Notes: generated by a model from the sequence alone, not told the origin. 64,000 nucleotides of DNA from Dactylococcopsis salina PCC 8305 (GCF_000317615.1 NC_019780.1:1-64000); one strand, 5' to 3'. Numbered from the stretch's first letter, positions 17,492-27,528 are shown. A program made the numbers and translations.

Positions 17492-17522
17492 CAAAAAAAA
17501 AGACAGGCTCTAAGCCTGCCTC
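17492..17522 (-). terminator. Rho-independent terminator of petC-petA
   Basis: On the minus strand GGCAGGCTTAGAGCCTGTC is followed by nine T residues. It lies just downstream of the petA stop codon. Confidence 0.9.
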
Positions 17523-17548
17523 ATCCTAACTTGCTGTTTCGGAAAAAC

Positions 17549-18535
17549 TTAGAAATTCATTTCCACAGCTTGAACTTTCTCCACCTGTTTCTTCTTCAGC
17601 ACTAAAAGCACTTGTGCGAGCATAATCGCCCCTAAAAATGCCATTAAGCCTTTAATTCGGGCTGGACTTTGTAAGACAATCTCGCTGTCTTCTTGTCCAA
17701 AACCGCCAACATTAGGATTAGTCGTTAACGCATCACCCTTTCCGACTTCATCACCTTCAGACACAATCAACTCAGGACCGGGGGGAATACTCTCAACAAT
17801 ACTCTCTCCCTCACTGGTGGCAATGGTGACATCATAACCAAAGCCGTTATCAACAACTTGAGTAACTGTTCCCGCTTTTTTAGCATTATAAACCGTGTTG
17901 TTGCTCTTATTACCAGCAGGATAAACCTGTCCCCGTCCTCGGTTAGCACCTAAATAAACGGGATATTTTCCGAAATAAAGATCACGATTTTGATTGGGGT
18001 CTGGGGATAAAACAGGGAAAGTGATTTCTTGATATTCGTTTCCAGGTAAAGGACCGACTAAAACCACATTTTCTAACCCTTCCCGATAGGGTTGGAAGAA
18101 GACATCTCCCACTTCTTCTTTCATTTCCTCAGTCATCCGTTCGGGAGGAGCAATTTTAAAGCCTTCGGGAAGCATTAAAACCGCACCCACATTGAGATCG
18201 CCTTTCGAGCCATCTCCTAATACCTGTTGCGTGTCAGTTTCGTAAGGAATGTGAACCACCGCCTTAAACACACTATCAGGAGCAACGGAAAGAGGAAGTT
18301 CCACCTCCGCTTCTTTTTCCGCTAAATGACAGTTAGCGCAAACAATGCGACCTGTTGCCTCACGAGGGCTGTCAGGAGCCGTTTCTTGCGCCCAGAAAGG
18401 GTAAGCAGCGGCACTTTGGGGAAACAAAGCATCACTGGCGAAAAAGACAGTTAGGGTGGCAAAAACGATACAAAGTAGCGACGTGAGAAGACTCTTGGTT
18501 TTCTGCGTAAACGCTTGCCAAAAAGAGTTGTTCAT
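17549..18535 (-). CDS. petA: Cytochrome f (apocytochrome f)
   Basis: Cytochrome f is the lumenal c-type haem protein of the cytochrome b6f complex and passes electrons from the Rieske protein to plastocyanin or cytochrome c6. The 328-residue precursor has a signal peptide ending [10 protein letters not shown], so the mature N-terminal Tyr can act as the axial haem ligand. The haem site is CANCH near residue 65. A lumenal beta-rich domain and one C-terminal anchor (about residues 290-310, [16 protein letters not shown]) follow. It is preceded by petC on the same strand with a 61-bp gap to the Rieske gene's stop, so the two form a petCA operon with a strong terminator. Confidence 0.98.
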   Translation of the reverse strand: MNNSFWQAFTQKTKSLLTSLLCIVFATLTVFFASDALFPQSAAAYPFWAQETAPDSPREATGRIVCANCHLAEKEAEVELPLSVAPDSVFKAVVHIPYETDTQQVLGDGSKGDLNVGAVLMLPEGFKIAPPERMTEEMKEEVGDVFFQPYREGLENVVLVGPLPGNEYQEITFPVLSPDPNQNRDLYFGKYPVYLGANRGRGQVYPAGNKSNNTVYNAKKAGTVTQVVDNGFGYDVTIATSEGESIVESIPPGPELIVSEGDEVGKGDALTTNPNVGGFGQEDSEIVLQSPARIKGLMAFLGAIMLAQVLLVLKKKQVEKVQAVEMNF

Positions 18536-18596
18536 GGGTTATTTTTCTTGCTTTATTTATGCTCTACTTGCAAATTATTTATTAAAAGAGGATGAT

Positions 18597-19139
18597 TTAA
18601 ACCCACCAGGGTTCTTCGTTGGTGCGGAAGTCTGTGTCTTTCCAGGGAGTGAAGACAATGTTACCGTCTTCGTTAACATCAGAATTAACCAACGCTAGGG
18701 ATAAAGGAGCCGGACCGCGAACCACTTTTCCTTCGGCGTTGTACTGTGAGCCGTGACAAGGACAAATGAATTTTCCTTCACTGGCATTCCAAGGCACAAC
18801 ACAGCCGAGGTGGGTGCAAACTGCGTTTAAGCCATAGCTGGCGATTTCTTCGTCTTCAGTGACGATAACGTAGGTGGGATCGCCTTTTAGTCCTTGCGCC
18901 AGAGCGCGATCGCCGGCGGGATGCTTCCCTAAAAACTCACTGGCAAGAATATCATTTCCTAATTCATCTTTGGCAGTGACTCCCGCTCCTGCGCCACTAG
19001 AAGAAGGAGGAATGAAATAACGAACCACTGGATATAACGCACCGAGGGCGACTCCGGTAATGCTACCGAAGGTTAAGAGGTTCATAAACTGTCTTCGCCC
19101 CATGCCTGGGGCTTCTTGTTGCTGTTGTGAAATGGTCAT
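18597..19139 (-). CDS. petC: Rieske iron-sulfur protein of cytochrome b6f
   Basis: This is the [2Fe-2S] Rieske subunit that oxidises plastoquinol. Cluster ligands are in CTHLGC and CPCHGSQY. A single N-terminal membrane helix and Tat-type sequence [20 protein letters not shown] precede a glycine-rich hinge (SSSGAGAG). The ATG at 19139 gives 180 residues, the usual length, and GGGAGAGA lies upstream of it; an in-frame ATG at 19196 would add 19 residues of unlikely sequence and has no good ribosome site. The gene leads the petCA operon; a family-B repeat lies in the promoter region. Confidence 0.96.
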   Translation of the reverse strand: MTISQQQQEAPGMGRRQFMNLLTFGSITGVALGALYPVVRYFIPPSSSGAGAGVTAKDELGNDILASEFLGKHPAGDRALAQGLKGDPTYVIVTEDEEIASYGLNAVCTHLGCVVPWNASEGKFICPCHGSQYNAEGKVVRGPAPLSLALVNSDVNEDGNIVFTPWKDTDFRTNEEPWWV

Positions 19140-19202
19140 GTTTTGGTGTTTCTCTCTCCCAGAGTTAAGATTAATCGCTTTTTCGGTAGTCATCAACGGA
19201 CT

Positions 19203-19305
19203 ATAGCAGTCCTATTTCTTATGTAAAAAGTTGATTCATCGAAGCCCCCAGAATTGGGGGTTTGGGGGCAAAAACAATTTACAATTCATTTAGTAGGATG
19301 GCTAT
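19203..19305. repeat. MITE-like repeat (family B)
   Basis: The ends ATAGCAGTCCTA and TAGGATGGCTAT are inverted repeats with one mismatch. The interior contains TGTAAAAAGTTGA, a CCCCCAGAATTGGGGG hairpin and ACAATTCATTTAG. It is about 103 bp and closely matches 61112-61212. It lies in the 300-bp gap between divergent petC and clpS and may contribute promoter or terminator signals. Confidence 0.8.
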
Positions 19306-19514
19306 CTCCTTTTCTGTTGCGTTAAAAATCGCAACATCGCCTTAAACATTGTAAACTACCTCTATCGGTATAATTTAACAAATCTAATCTCTTTCTGGGG
19401 AAAGAAGTCTCAACGGCGCAATGTTACCTTGGGTATGCAGCTTTGGTTTTTGGTTAAACGAGATTCGATCGATATCATAAGGGTAAGAATTTTTAATTTT
19501 CTCAAAAGAAACGG

Positions 19515-19823
19515 TTGGTTATGATACAAGCGACAGCTTCCCCGATACAAGCTCCCGAAAAAACAAAAGAGACAGTTCGCACGGGCTACCCGAATTATAA
19601 GGTGATTGTTCTCAATGATGAGGTGAATACCTTTCAGCACGTGGCGAATTGTTTGATGAAGTACATTCCAGGGATGACGAGCGATCGCGCTTGGAGTCTC
19701 ACCGAACAAGTCCACAATGAAGGACAAGCCATTGTTTGGGTTGGCCCCCAAGAAGCGGCGGAACTCTATCATCAACAGTTACGACGAGAAGGCTTGACAA
19801 TGGCTCCTTTGGAGAAAGCGTAA
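19515..19823 (+). CDS. clpS: ATP-dependent Clp protease adapter ClpS
   Basis: ClpS delivers N-degron substrates to the ClpAP/ClpCP protease. The 102-residue protein has the core NYKVIVLNDEVNTFQHV and MTSDRAWSLTEQVHNEGQAIVWVGPQEAAELYHQQL, with the substrate-pocket NDEVNTF motif. It is 1 bp from the next gene and was presumably co-transcribed with it. The partner unfoldase ClpC is encoded at 46746-49217. Confidence 0.96.
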   Translation: MVMIQATASPIQAPEKTKETVRTGYPNYKVIVLNDEVNTFQHVANCLMKYIPGMTSDRAWSLTEQVHNEGQAIVWVGPQEAAELYHQQLRREGLTMAPLEKA

Positions 19824-19824
19824 C

Positions 19825-20115
19825 ATGGGAGATTCTTCGCAGGGACGATTAGTTTGGAATCATTCCACCCATATTGAGGGGTTGATTCCGGTTTTAGAGC
19901 GGCTGATTACTCACCAGGGGATTTATACCGTTACTCCTGGGGTGATTAGTCGCGCTCGTAGTAATTGTCAAAAGTTAAAGTTAAGGGTATCCGTTCCCAT
20001 TCGCGGGGGCTATAAAGCGATCGCTCGTCAGGGAAAAAGTGTGCAAGAAGTTTTTATTATTACTGATCTCAGTCAAGAAAATTTAAAGAGCGCGATCGAG
20101 GCTTGCTTTCGATAA
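19825..20115 (+). CDS. DUF2103-family protein, putative metal-binding
   Basis: A 96-residue basic protein with WNHSTHIEGLIPVLERL near the start and VTPGVISRARSNCQKLKLRVSVP in the middle. I match it to the DUF2103 family annotated as metal-binding, from memory and at moderate confidence. The HSTH segment and a single Cys could bind metal. The tight link to clpS suggests a shared operon; a functional link to proteolysis is unproven. Confidence 0.75.
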   Translation: MGDSSQGRLVWNHSTHIEGLIPVLERLITHQGIYTVTPGVISRARSNCQKLKLRVSVPIRGGYKAIARQGKSVQEVFIITDLSQENLKSAIEACFR

Positions 20116-20121
20116 TTAGCT

Positions 20122-20232
20122 ATATCAGGTTCGCTCAATCAATGATAAAAAGTAGGTTGGGTAGAGACGTTCCATGGAACGTCTCCACGCGAAACCCAAC
20201 ACCAATTATAAACAATTACCCGAACCTGATAT
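20122..20232 (+). repeat. Complete 111-bp MITE-like element (family A reference copy)
   Basis: Terminal inverted repeats ATATCAGGTTCG and CGAACCTGATAT frame three nested levels: imperfect AATCAATGATAA/TTATAAACAATT arms, GGTTGGGT/ACCCAACACC arms, and a perfect 22-nt palindrome at 20164-20185 that starts GAGACGTTCC. The whole element could fold into a single long hairpin. A second copy of identical length is at 38464-38574 with about ten differences. No open reading frame. Confidence 0.9.
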
Positions 20233-20353
20233 TACTCAAACAAGTTTACCAAGCAGATAAAGACAGACAGAAGAAAAAACTTCTTTCGTTAGATTGGTGA
20301 GAAACTGATTACTCTATGTTAAAGTAACGCAATTCGAGAGCAAAAATAAAATA

Positions 20354-20391
20354 CTCTAGATCAGCCTAGAGATGTAAAATTAAACATCTCT
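20354..20391 (+). promoter_or_regulatory. Two mutually exclusive hairpins in the ggpS leader
   Basis: CTCTAG/CTAGAG (20354-20371) and AGAGATGT/ACATCTCT (20368-20391, 8-bp perfect stem, 8-nt loop) share AGAG at 20368-20371, so they cannot form together. They lie just upstream of the GGAGG ribosome site (20407-20411) of ggpS. A role in expression control is inferred only from position. Confidence 0.4.
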
Positions 20392-20418
20392 GCTACTGCT
20401 TAAATTGGAGGTTAAATT

Positions 20419-21918
20419 ATGAAATCTTCTTTAGTAATTCTTTATCATCGCCAACCTTATGATGAGGTGATGGACGAGGATGGCGTTATTCATTACAAGG
20501 CGAAACAAAGCCCAAATGGAATTGTTCCCACCTTAAAAAGTTTTTTTTCTAATGTTAATCAAGGAACTTGGGTAGCTTGGAAAGAGGTCAAGTCTAAAGA
20601 TAATGCTGAGTTTAAATCTCATATTCCTGCAGAAGAAATCGAAGATGGCGCCAACTACAATGTCCGTCGCATTGCTTTAACCCCAGACCAAGTTAAAGAC
20701 TTCTATCACATTACTTCTAAAGAGGCATTTTGGCCCATCCTGCACTCTTTCCCTTATCATTTTACTTACGAAACTTCTAACTGGGAAAACTTCCGAGAGG
20801 TTAATCGTTTGTTCGCAGAAGCGGCTTGCGAAGAGGCTGCGGATGATGCTTTAATTTGGGTTCACGATTACAATCTTTGGCTCGTTCCTGAATATATCCG
20901 CAAGATTAAACCGAATGCAAAAATTGCTTTTTTCCATCATACGCCGTTTCCTTCGGTGGATGTTTTTAATATCTTGCCTTGGCGAGAAGAAATTGTTGAT
21001 AGTCTTCTCTGTTGTGATATTGTCGGTTTCCACATCCCCCGTTACTCACAAAATTTTGTAAATGTCGCTCGCAGTTTACGTTCAGTGGAAGTGGTAAAAA
21101 ATACCGTTGTTCCTGAACATATTACTCCTGTGGGAACGGCTTTGGCGGAACCAGAAATGACGACACAGTTACGCTGGCGCGATCGAATCGTTAATATAGA
21201 TGCGTTTCCAGTGGGAACAAATCCCCAACAAATTTTAGAGACTTTACGAAATCCAGAAACCAAGGAACGTTATGAGGCGATTTTAGAACGTCTTCAAGGA
21301 CGCAAGTTAATCATGTCTGCCGGACGAGTGGATTATGTGAAGGGAGTACGGGAGATGTTAGAAGCCTATGGTCGCTTGTTAGAACGTCGTCCAGAGTTAC
21401 AAGGGAAGGTTAATATGATGGTGACTTGTGTTTCTCCCGCCAGTGGAATGCGGGTTTATGAAGAAGCCCAAAATCTCATTGAACAGTTGGTTGGGGAAAT
21501 TAATGGGCGTTTTGCGACGTTTGATTGGATTCCAATTATGTTATTTACTCAGCCGATTCCTTTTGATGATTTGATTTGTTACTATCGCGCTGCGGATGTG
21601 TGTTGGACGACTCCTTTACGAGATGGCTTAAATCTGGTGGCAAAAGAATATGTGGTCGCGCGGGAAGGAAAAGGCGGAACGTTGATTCTATCGGAGTTTG
21701 TTGGGGCTGCGGTGGAGTTACCACAAGCGATTTTAACCAATCCTTATTCGATGGATCGGATGGATGACGCGATCGATCAGGCTTTAGATATGCCACAAGC
21801 GGAACAAGAACAACGGATGGAGAAGATGTATAAGACGGTTACTGATTATGATGTGGCTTATTGGGGCGATCGGTTATTCGAGAAGTTCCAAGAAATCCAA
21901 AAATTAGGTAAAGCCTAA
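20419..21918 (+). CDS. ggpS: Glucosylglycerol-phosphate synthase
   Basis: GgpS joins ADP-glucose and glycerol-3-phosphate to make glucosylglycerol-phosphate, precursor of the osmoprotectant glucosylglycerol in salt-stressed cyanobacteria. The 499-residue length equals that of known GgpS proteins, and the start MKSSLVILYHRQPYDEV is characteristic. It is a GT20-fold relative of trehalose-6-phosphate synthase: WVHDYNLWLVPEYIR near residue 145, FHHTPFPSVDVF near 170, SAGRVDYVKGVREMLEAYGRL near 294 and PLRDGLNLVAKEYVVAR near 400. An excellent ribosome site GGAGG precedes the ATG. It supports a salt-tolerant host. The phosphatase and transporter genes usually linked in function are not here. Confidence 0.93.
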   Translation: MKSSLVILYHRQPYDEVMDEDGVIHYKAKQSPNGIVPTLKSFFSNVNQGTWVAWKEVKSKDNAEFKSHIPAEEIEDGANYNVRRIALTPDQVKDFYHITSKEAFWPILHSFPYHFTYETSNWENFREVNRLFAEAACEEAADDALIWVHDYNLWLVPEYIRKIKPNAKIAFFHHTPFPSVDVFNILPWREEIVDSLLCCDIVGFHIPRYSQNFVNVARSLRSVEVVKNTVVPEHITPVGTALAEPEMTTQLRWRDRIVNIDAFPVGTNPQQILETLRNPETKERYEAILERLQGRKLIMSAGRVDYVKGVREMLEAYGRLLERRPELQGKVNMMVTCVSPASGMRVYEEAQNLIEQLVGEINGRFATFDWIPIMLFTQPIPFDDLICYYRAADVCWTTPLRDGLNLVAKEYVVAREGKGGTLILSEFVGAAVELPQAILTNPYSMDRMDDAIDQALDMPQAEQEQRMEKMYKTVTDYDVAYWGDRLFEKFQEIQKLGKA

Positions 21919-21920
21919 GC

Positions 21921-22013
21921 CGTAGGTTGGGTGAAGGGAAGCGAAACCCAACAACAATACAACAATATATGAGAGATAAAAATTAGAGACGTTCCTGGAA
22001 ACGTCTCTATAAC
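21921..22013 (+). repeat. Family-A fragments after ggpS
   Basis: A short-loop copy (TAGGTTGGGTG ... GCGAAACCCAACA, 21921-21953) is followed by an isolated core hairpin with a variant loop (GAGACGTTCCTGG at 21985-22010). Confidence 0.8.
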
Positions 22014-22048
22014 TGATCAGTGATTCAATTTCAGATTAATCAACTGGA

Positions 22049-22267
22049 TTATTCACCAGTGAATAAACTTTTAACTTTGTCAACGATGTTTTCGCCATTT
22101 TCTTTAGCTTCGGAAGCGGCTTGATCCGCTGCTTCTTCCATCGCCGCTAAAGGAGTGGATTCGGGAAGTGCGATCGCATCAGCAGTAAATACTGATCAGC
22201 TAGGGAATGCAATCACTCCGACACAGCAAATTTCGATCGCGATCTTTTGAATAGTTTTTAGCATCAT
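22049..22267 (-). pseudogene. Small secreted protein gene interrupted by an in-frame TGA
   Basis: Reading from ATG at 22267 gives a signal-peptide-like start (MMLKTIQKIAIEICCVGVIA), then TGA at 22196-22198 (codon 24), then an open frame in the same register to TAA at 22049 (ADAIALPESTPLAAM ... NIVDKVKSLFTGE). The GAGGA ribosome site about 11 bases before the ATG and the coherent halves indicate a real gene of 72 codons that has acquired a nonsense change. The mature part is a short acidic, helical peptide of unknown function. Stop readthrough or sequencing error are alternatives. Confidence 0.6.
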
Positions 22268-22476
22268 TTTTATTTTGTCCTCACACAAATTGGGGGAATT
22301 ATTTAAAATTTTCCTGCCTTTAATTCTATTCATTTTATTGAAAAAGTCAAGTCTTTTTTATCAATATAAATTAACTTCCAATCCGATTCTATTTTGTTTT
22401 CTTACTCTCCGTGAAAAATCCCTCTTTTAGTCTTGACTCGATCATTGTTTTCAACTATGATAATATGTTTATTTTA

Positions 22477-22620
22477 GATGAGATTGGTGTTGGGCTTCGC
22501 GTAGAGACGTTCCATGGAACGTCTCTACCCAACCTACATACTGATTGATGTTGGGTTTCGTAAACTTCACCCAACCTACATACTGATTGATGTTGGGTTT
22601 CGTAAACTCCACCCAACCTA
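22477..22620 (-). repeat. Three family-A units, one with the palindromic core
   Basis: Unit one carries the perfect 22-nt core at 22504-22525; two further units (TGATGTTGGGTTTCGTAAAC ... CACCCAACCTAC) follow in tandem at about 22547 and 22588. The last unit's CCTA provides the TAG stop codon of the neighbouring glycosyltransferase. Confidence 0.88.
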
Positions 22621-23532
22621 CGGCTTAGAAAGGGGGATTTTGCCAGAGACGGCTTGAACGTTGTACCAGTTTAAGAAAATGCGAGCAATTTCTAGCGCTA
22701 GTTGTGGTTTTCCCTGATTGATTAACCATTGTAAAAGAGGACTCATGGTTTTTTCGTTTAAACGTCCTCCTCCCGATAAGATTCCCCACAAAAGACGATG
22801 GAAAATTGTCATTTGAATCATCATTTTTACTTCCCAAGTGGGATGTTTTTCGTAGAAGACAACGCCCATTTTTCCTCGATCGATCTCCTGTTGAATTAAA
22901 CGCGGCAATTGTTCTAAACTAAAGGGCGGATGCCAATGATAACCCACCGCATCGGGACATTTAATCAGTTTTAAGCCTAACTTTTTCAACCGAACCCCTA
23001 ACTCTAAATCTTCCCAACCATACAGTTGAAATTGCGGATCAAATAAACCCGCTTTTTCTAACCATTGGCGGTGAATCGCAACGTTACCTGTGGCAAAATA
23101 GGCGGCGGAAAAGTCGGTTAGTTTATAAGGTTCGGCGGTGGGATTTTCAAAGTTAGAGGTATTAATGACTCGTCCATAAGTAAAGGCGCGATCGATGCTA
23201 GAGTTTAAAGCATGAGCATGAGCTTGTAAAAAAGTTTCAGTGACAACTAAATCACTATCAATAAACACAATTATCTCCCCGTTTGCCTTTTCTACCCCTA
23301 AATTTCTCGCGGTTGCGGGTCCTTGATGATCTTGTTGAAACCAGCGCAGATGGGGAAAAGCCTTTTGTTTTAACCAAGAAATGGTCTCATCGGTTGAACC
23401 ATCATCGACAATAATAATTTCGTAATCACTAATCAGATTAGAGTCAGTAATCACTTGGTTTTCTAGTGCTTGGATACACTTTTCTAAAATGGGTTTCCGA
23501 TTATAGGTGGGAATAACAATACTAAACAGCAT
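22618..23532 (-). CDS. Family 2 glycosyltransferase
   Basis: A 304-residue GT-A fold transferase that uses a nucleotide-sugar donor, probably in cell-surface glycan synthesis. Seen directly: VIPTYNRKPILEKCIQAL at the start, IIVDDGSTDETISW near residue 40, the DxD-type metal site VFIDSDLVV near 90, and GWEDLELGVRLKKLG near 167. No membrane segment. The stop codon TAG is contributed by a family-A repeat, so the C-terminal residues may have been altered by the repeat's arrival. Confidence 0.9.
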   Translation of the reverse strand: MLFSIVIPTYNRKPILEKCIQALENQVITDSNLISDYEIIIVDDGSTDETISWLKQKAFPHLRWFQQDHQGPATARNLGVEKANGEIIVFIDSDLVVTETFLQAHAHALNSSIDRAFTYGRVINTSNFENPTAEPYKLTDFSAAYFATGNVAIHRQWLEKAGLFDPQFQLYGWEDLELGVRLKKLGLKLIKCPDAVGYHWHPPFSLEQLPRLIQQEIDRGKMGVVFYEKHPTWEVKMMIQMTIFHRLLWGILSGGGRLNEKTMSPLLQWLINQGKPQLALEIARIFLNWYNVQAVSGKIPLSKP

Positions 23533-23583
23533 CTTTGATGATCAATGATTAATGGCTTGTACTCGATCGCGCTTATAGGATAG

Positions 23584-24615
<1,032 letters not shown>

Positions 24616-24617
24616 AA

Positions 24618-24668
24618 CCGTTGCTTTTTTTATGGGGTGAACGGCGTTTCGCCCCTGCAACGTTTTTT
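24618..24668 (+). terminator. Terminator of ilvC with nested stems
   Basis: An outer CGTTGC/GCAACG stem encloses an inner GGGGTGAA/TTCGCCCC stem, followed by TTTTTT at 24663. It ends just before the convergent PIN-domain gene, so it may serve both strands. Confidence 0.75.
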
Positions 24669-24686
24669 GATCAAAAGAAGAGCCTA

Positions 24687-25094
24687 CTACTTATCTTCTA
24701 TTAATTCGAGAAACTGAGATACAGTAACAACTTGAGTAACACCTAAATCTAGTATTTCTTCAAAATCCCGATCGCCTGTCACTAAATAATCGGCATTAGA
24801 CGCGATCGCGCAAACTAAAAATTTAGCATCTTTTCGATCTCTAGGAAAGTCAACAGTTATAGAAACATCAATCAGTTTTACTGCTAAATCAATCATCTCT
24901 AACCACTCCTGTTTTGTGGTTGCTGGTAACTTCAATTTAGGACGATTTAATACCTCTTTATATTCTTGGATAATGACATCTGAGGCAATCCATACAAATC
25001 TGGAACTAGCAATCACTAGGGAGATCGCGCTTTTAGGTTTACCTCCTTTTAAGGCTGCGGAGATGAGAATATTTGTATCAAAAATAATTTTCAT
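24687..25094 (-). CDS. PIN-domain toxin of a type II toxin-antitoxin pair (VapC-like)
   Basis: A 135-residue PIN nuclease of the COG1569-type group. The acidic active-site residues are visible: IIFDTNILISA (Asp6), QEYKEVL (Glu about 45), and DAKFLVCAIASNADYLVTGDRDFEE (Asp about 88 and 107-109). Such proteins cleave RNA when released from their antitoxin. Its ATG overlaps the stop codon of the preceding gene (ATGA), the coupling expected of a toxin-antitoxin operon. Confidence 0.88.
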   Translation of the reverse strand: MKIIFDTNILISAALKGGKPKSAISLVIASSRFVWIASDVIIQEYKEVLNRPKLKLPATTKQEWLEMIDLAVKLIDVSITVDFPRDRKDAKFLVCAIASNADYLVTGDRDFEEILDLGVTQVVTVSQFLELIEDK

Positions 25095-25363
25095 TCACCT
25101 CTCCGATAAGCCTCAATTTCTGCTTGTATTTCTTCCTCAGTAATAGAATTATCTGCAAGCAGAGCTTGAGTTTTATCACATAATCTCTCAAATCTTTCCG
25201 CTAAAGCCTTTCTTTCTTCATCTGTTTTTTGAGTTTGAAACTCTCCATTATCTTTTCCAGACTGTTCTAACTTCTCTACGAATGATAAGACAGCATTTAG
25301 TTCGACTTCAGAAAGTGTGTTAATCTTTTCAATTAAGCGATTTTTAGTTGTATTTGTACTCAT
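25091..25363 (-). CDS. Probable antitoxin for the PIN-domain toxin
   Basis: The ATG at 25363 (MSTNTTKNRLIEKINTLSE) is preferred to one 33 bp upstream. The 90-residue protein is acidic and helical, with an N-terminal segment NRLIEKINTLSEVELNAVLSFVEKLE typical of small antitoxins and an acidic tail. The call rests mainly on position and the ATGA overlap with the toxin gene. Confidence 0.75.
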   Translation of the reverse strand: MSTNTTKNRLIEKINTLSEVELNAVLSFVEKLEQSGKDNGEFQTQKTDEERKALAERFERLCDKTQALLADNSITEEEIQAEIEAYRRGE

Positions 25364-25398
25364 TTTTTCACTTCCATTAATTCCAACAATTATCAAAC

Positions 25399-25600
25399 GT
25401 AGGTTGGGTGGAGGGAAACGAAACCCAACACCAATATTCGTTATTCGTTATTCGTTATTCGTTATTCGTTATTTGTTCACTGATTACTGATCACTGGGAG
25501 ACGTTCCATGGAACGTCTCTACATTGGTCACTGATTAGTGATCACTGATCACTGTTCACTGCAATGGGTGGAAAGAAACGAAACCCAACACAAATTACTT
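25399..25600 (+). repeat. Composite repeat block
   Basis: Order: a GTTGGGT/ACCCAAC hairpin with short loop, a TTCGTTATT nonamer array (25435-25475), TGATCACTG-type heptads/octads, the perfect 22-nt GAGACGTTCC palindrome (25498-25519), more TCACTGATCACTG units, and a final half hairpin. Blocks with the same module order occur at 43768-44170 and 49947-50045. Confidence 0.88.
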
Positions 25601-25639
25601 ATTAGGATGCGAGACCCTTTTTTAAGTTTCATTCCAAAA

Positions 25640-25668
25640 GCAAAACCCCTCGCGTGGAGGGGTTTTGG
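25640..25668 (-). terminator. Terminator after initiator tRNA-Met
   Basis: On the minus strand CAAAACCCCTC and GAGGGGTTTTG form a long perfect stem just past the tRNA 3' end. Confidence 0.8.
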
Positions 25669-25673
25669 GTTTA

Positions 25674-25747
<74 letters not shown>

Positions 25748-25809
25748 ACGCACTCTTATTATTATAAACATAAAGATTAAAGAGTGACAACCATTTAATT
25801 CGCTATTTT

Positions 25810-27477
25810 TTAAGCGAGAGAGGAGACATCAAAAAGGAAATCTTCGGCGCTGATCTCGTTGACTTCCACTCCTGGTAAACGAACTAGGGTTTCTTCTTGT
25901 TCTAATCCCGCGAGACGAAGGATGACAAGGGTGGTGGGAATGGCAGTTTCTTCTTGTACGAGACGAATATCGTTGTCAAAACTGAGGAAAGGGCGATCGA
26001 TGCCGAGGGTATCGTCTGCGGGAGTAAAGTCACGGATCGTATTCGCCGCATCAGGAAGAAGATCGCGTTCGGCGATCATAAAGTCATCGTTTCCAGAGCC
26101 ACCGAACACCGTGTTATTCCCACTTGCCCCAATTCTAAATAAATCATCTCCTGCTTGTCCGTAGAAACGACTCTCACCATTTCCTGTGATTTCGTCATTA
26201 CCGGTGCCACCGAAAACGCGATCGCCCTCGGCGGCAATAATTACATCATTCTCACTTCCCGCATAAATGCGATTATTACCACCCCCCGCGCTGGCGTTAA
26301 TATTGTCTCCACCAGCACCAGTGAAGAGGAGGCGATTACTGCCATCAAAGGGGGTTTGGGAGTCGTTACTATCAAGGGTGTCATCGTCAAGACTACCAAA
26401 TAACAGAGGACTATCTGGGGAGGTGGTAACATTGACAGTAATCGTTGCGATCGAGGACTGGTCTGGATTAGCGGTTTCTGAGGCTCGAATCGTCAGGGAA
26501 AAAGAGTCTCTCTCGTCGAGTTCTTTTGCATCACGAACGGTGATTTCTCCAGTGTTATCCAAGACGAATGCTGGTTCACCATCTTGATCTGCGTCCAAGT
26601 TACCGCTAATAATCTCTAAGTTTAAGTCGTCTGTTTCAGGATCACTGGCGTTGACCGTTCCGATGACGGTTTCGTTTGTAGCGCTCGATCGAACGCTGAA
26701 AGTTTGATCAGGGACGATCGGAGACTCATTAACATTATTCACGTTAACCGTGACGCTAACCGTATCCGTTAACTCCCCATCATCAACCGTGACATTAAGG
26801 GTAAAACTGGGGTTAGTTTCAAAATCAAGGACTGTGTTATCAACAACGGTGATCTCCCCTTGATCATCAATCTCAAAGACACTATTATCATCGAGGCTAA
26901 ACGTTAACGACTGTCCTTCTGGATCACTTGCTCTGACCGTTCCGACTACCGTTTCTATAGGACTATTTTCCTCGATCGAGAACGTTTCATTGCTTACTGA
27001 AGGGGGAGCATTTCCAGAATCCGTCGCATCGATCGCCACGACAGGAGTATCCAATTCAAACCCAGGAGGGGTGCTGATGCGAGAAAAATTAAGAGTCGTC
27101 GCATCAGAAAAACTAGAAGTTGCTCTAAAATTAACGGTGTAGAGTAAAACTGGTGTTTCTCCTTCTCCAGGGAAGTTACCACTGACATCAGTCCAATTGG
27201 TACTGATCAACTGGTCAGTGCTGGGATCATTATCAGAAGTTGTCTCACCTTCCGATTCCGCACTTTCGGGGACCGTATTCAAGGGAACATCTTCTCGAAA
27301 AAAGTTTTCTACACTCAAAAACTCTAAAGCGCTAGAGTCAAAATGAAGACGCATCCCCAAACCTGTTAAGGTTTCCGTGTCAGCATTCGTGGGATCAACT
27401 CGGTATTCGATATCTAAGCTGAAGGTACTACCAGGAGAGGGAGAAGGAATTTCGGGAATAGAAATAATTTGGCGCAT
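25810..27477 (-). CDS. Cadherin-like, RTX-type calcium-binding surface or secreted protein
   Basis: This 555-residue acidic protein has no signal peptide. Residues about 15-135 resemble a cohesin-type beta sandwich (GSTFSLDIEYRV ... LHFDSSALEFLSVENFF). Two cadherin-like repeats follow (about 160-255 and 256-350), each with ASDPE and DNTGEITV-type calcium-binding motifs. The C-terminus has degenerate RTX nonapeptides (GAGGDNINA, FGGTGNDEI, YGQAGDDLF, FGGSGNDDF) and an FTPADDTLGI cap. Such proteins are calcium-stabilised, leave by type I secretion and act in adhesion or the S-layer (family knowledge). Confidence 0.85.
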   Translation of the reverse strand: MRQIISIPEIPSPSPGSTFSLDIEYRVDPTNADTETLTGLGMRLHFDSSALEFLSVENFFREDVPLNTVPESAESEGETTSDNDPSTDQLISTNWTDVSGNFPGEGETPVLLYTVNFRATSSFSDATTLNFSRISTPPGFELDTPVVAIDATDSGNAPPSVSNETFSIEENSPIETVVGTVRASDPEGQSLTFSLDDNSVFEIDDQGEITVVDNTVLDFETNPSFTLNVTVDDGELTDTVSVTVNVNNVNESPIVPDQTFSVRSSATNETVIGTVNASDPETDDLNLEIISGNLDADQDGEPAFVLDNTGEITVRDAKELDERDSFSLTIRASETANPDQSSIATITVNVTTSPDSPLLFGSLDDDTLDSNDSQTPFDGSNRLLFTGAGGDNINASAGGGNNRIYAGSENDVIIAAEGDRVFGGTGNDEITGNGESRFYGQAGDDLFRIGASGNNTVFGGSGNDDFMIAERDLLPDAANTIRDFTPADDTLGIDRPFLSFDNDIRLVQEETAIPTTLVILRLAGLEQEETLVRLPGVEVNEISAEDFLFDVSSLA

Positions 27478-27528
27478 GATTTTGATTCCAATTGAGAAGA
27501 AGATGAGCGTTTGCTAGAGTTCAATGTA

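Noticed and set aside
20103-20300. 65-residue ORF through the MITE
   Set aside because: Most of it ([15 protein letters not shown]) is translated repeat; no ribosome site.
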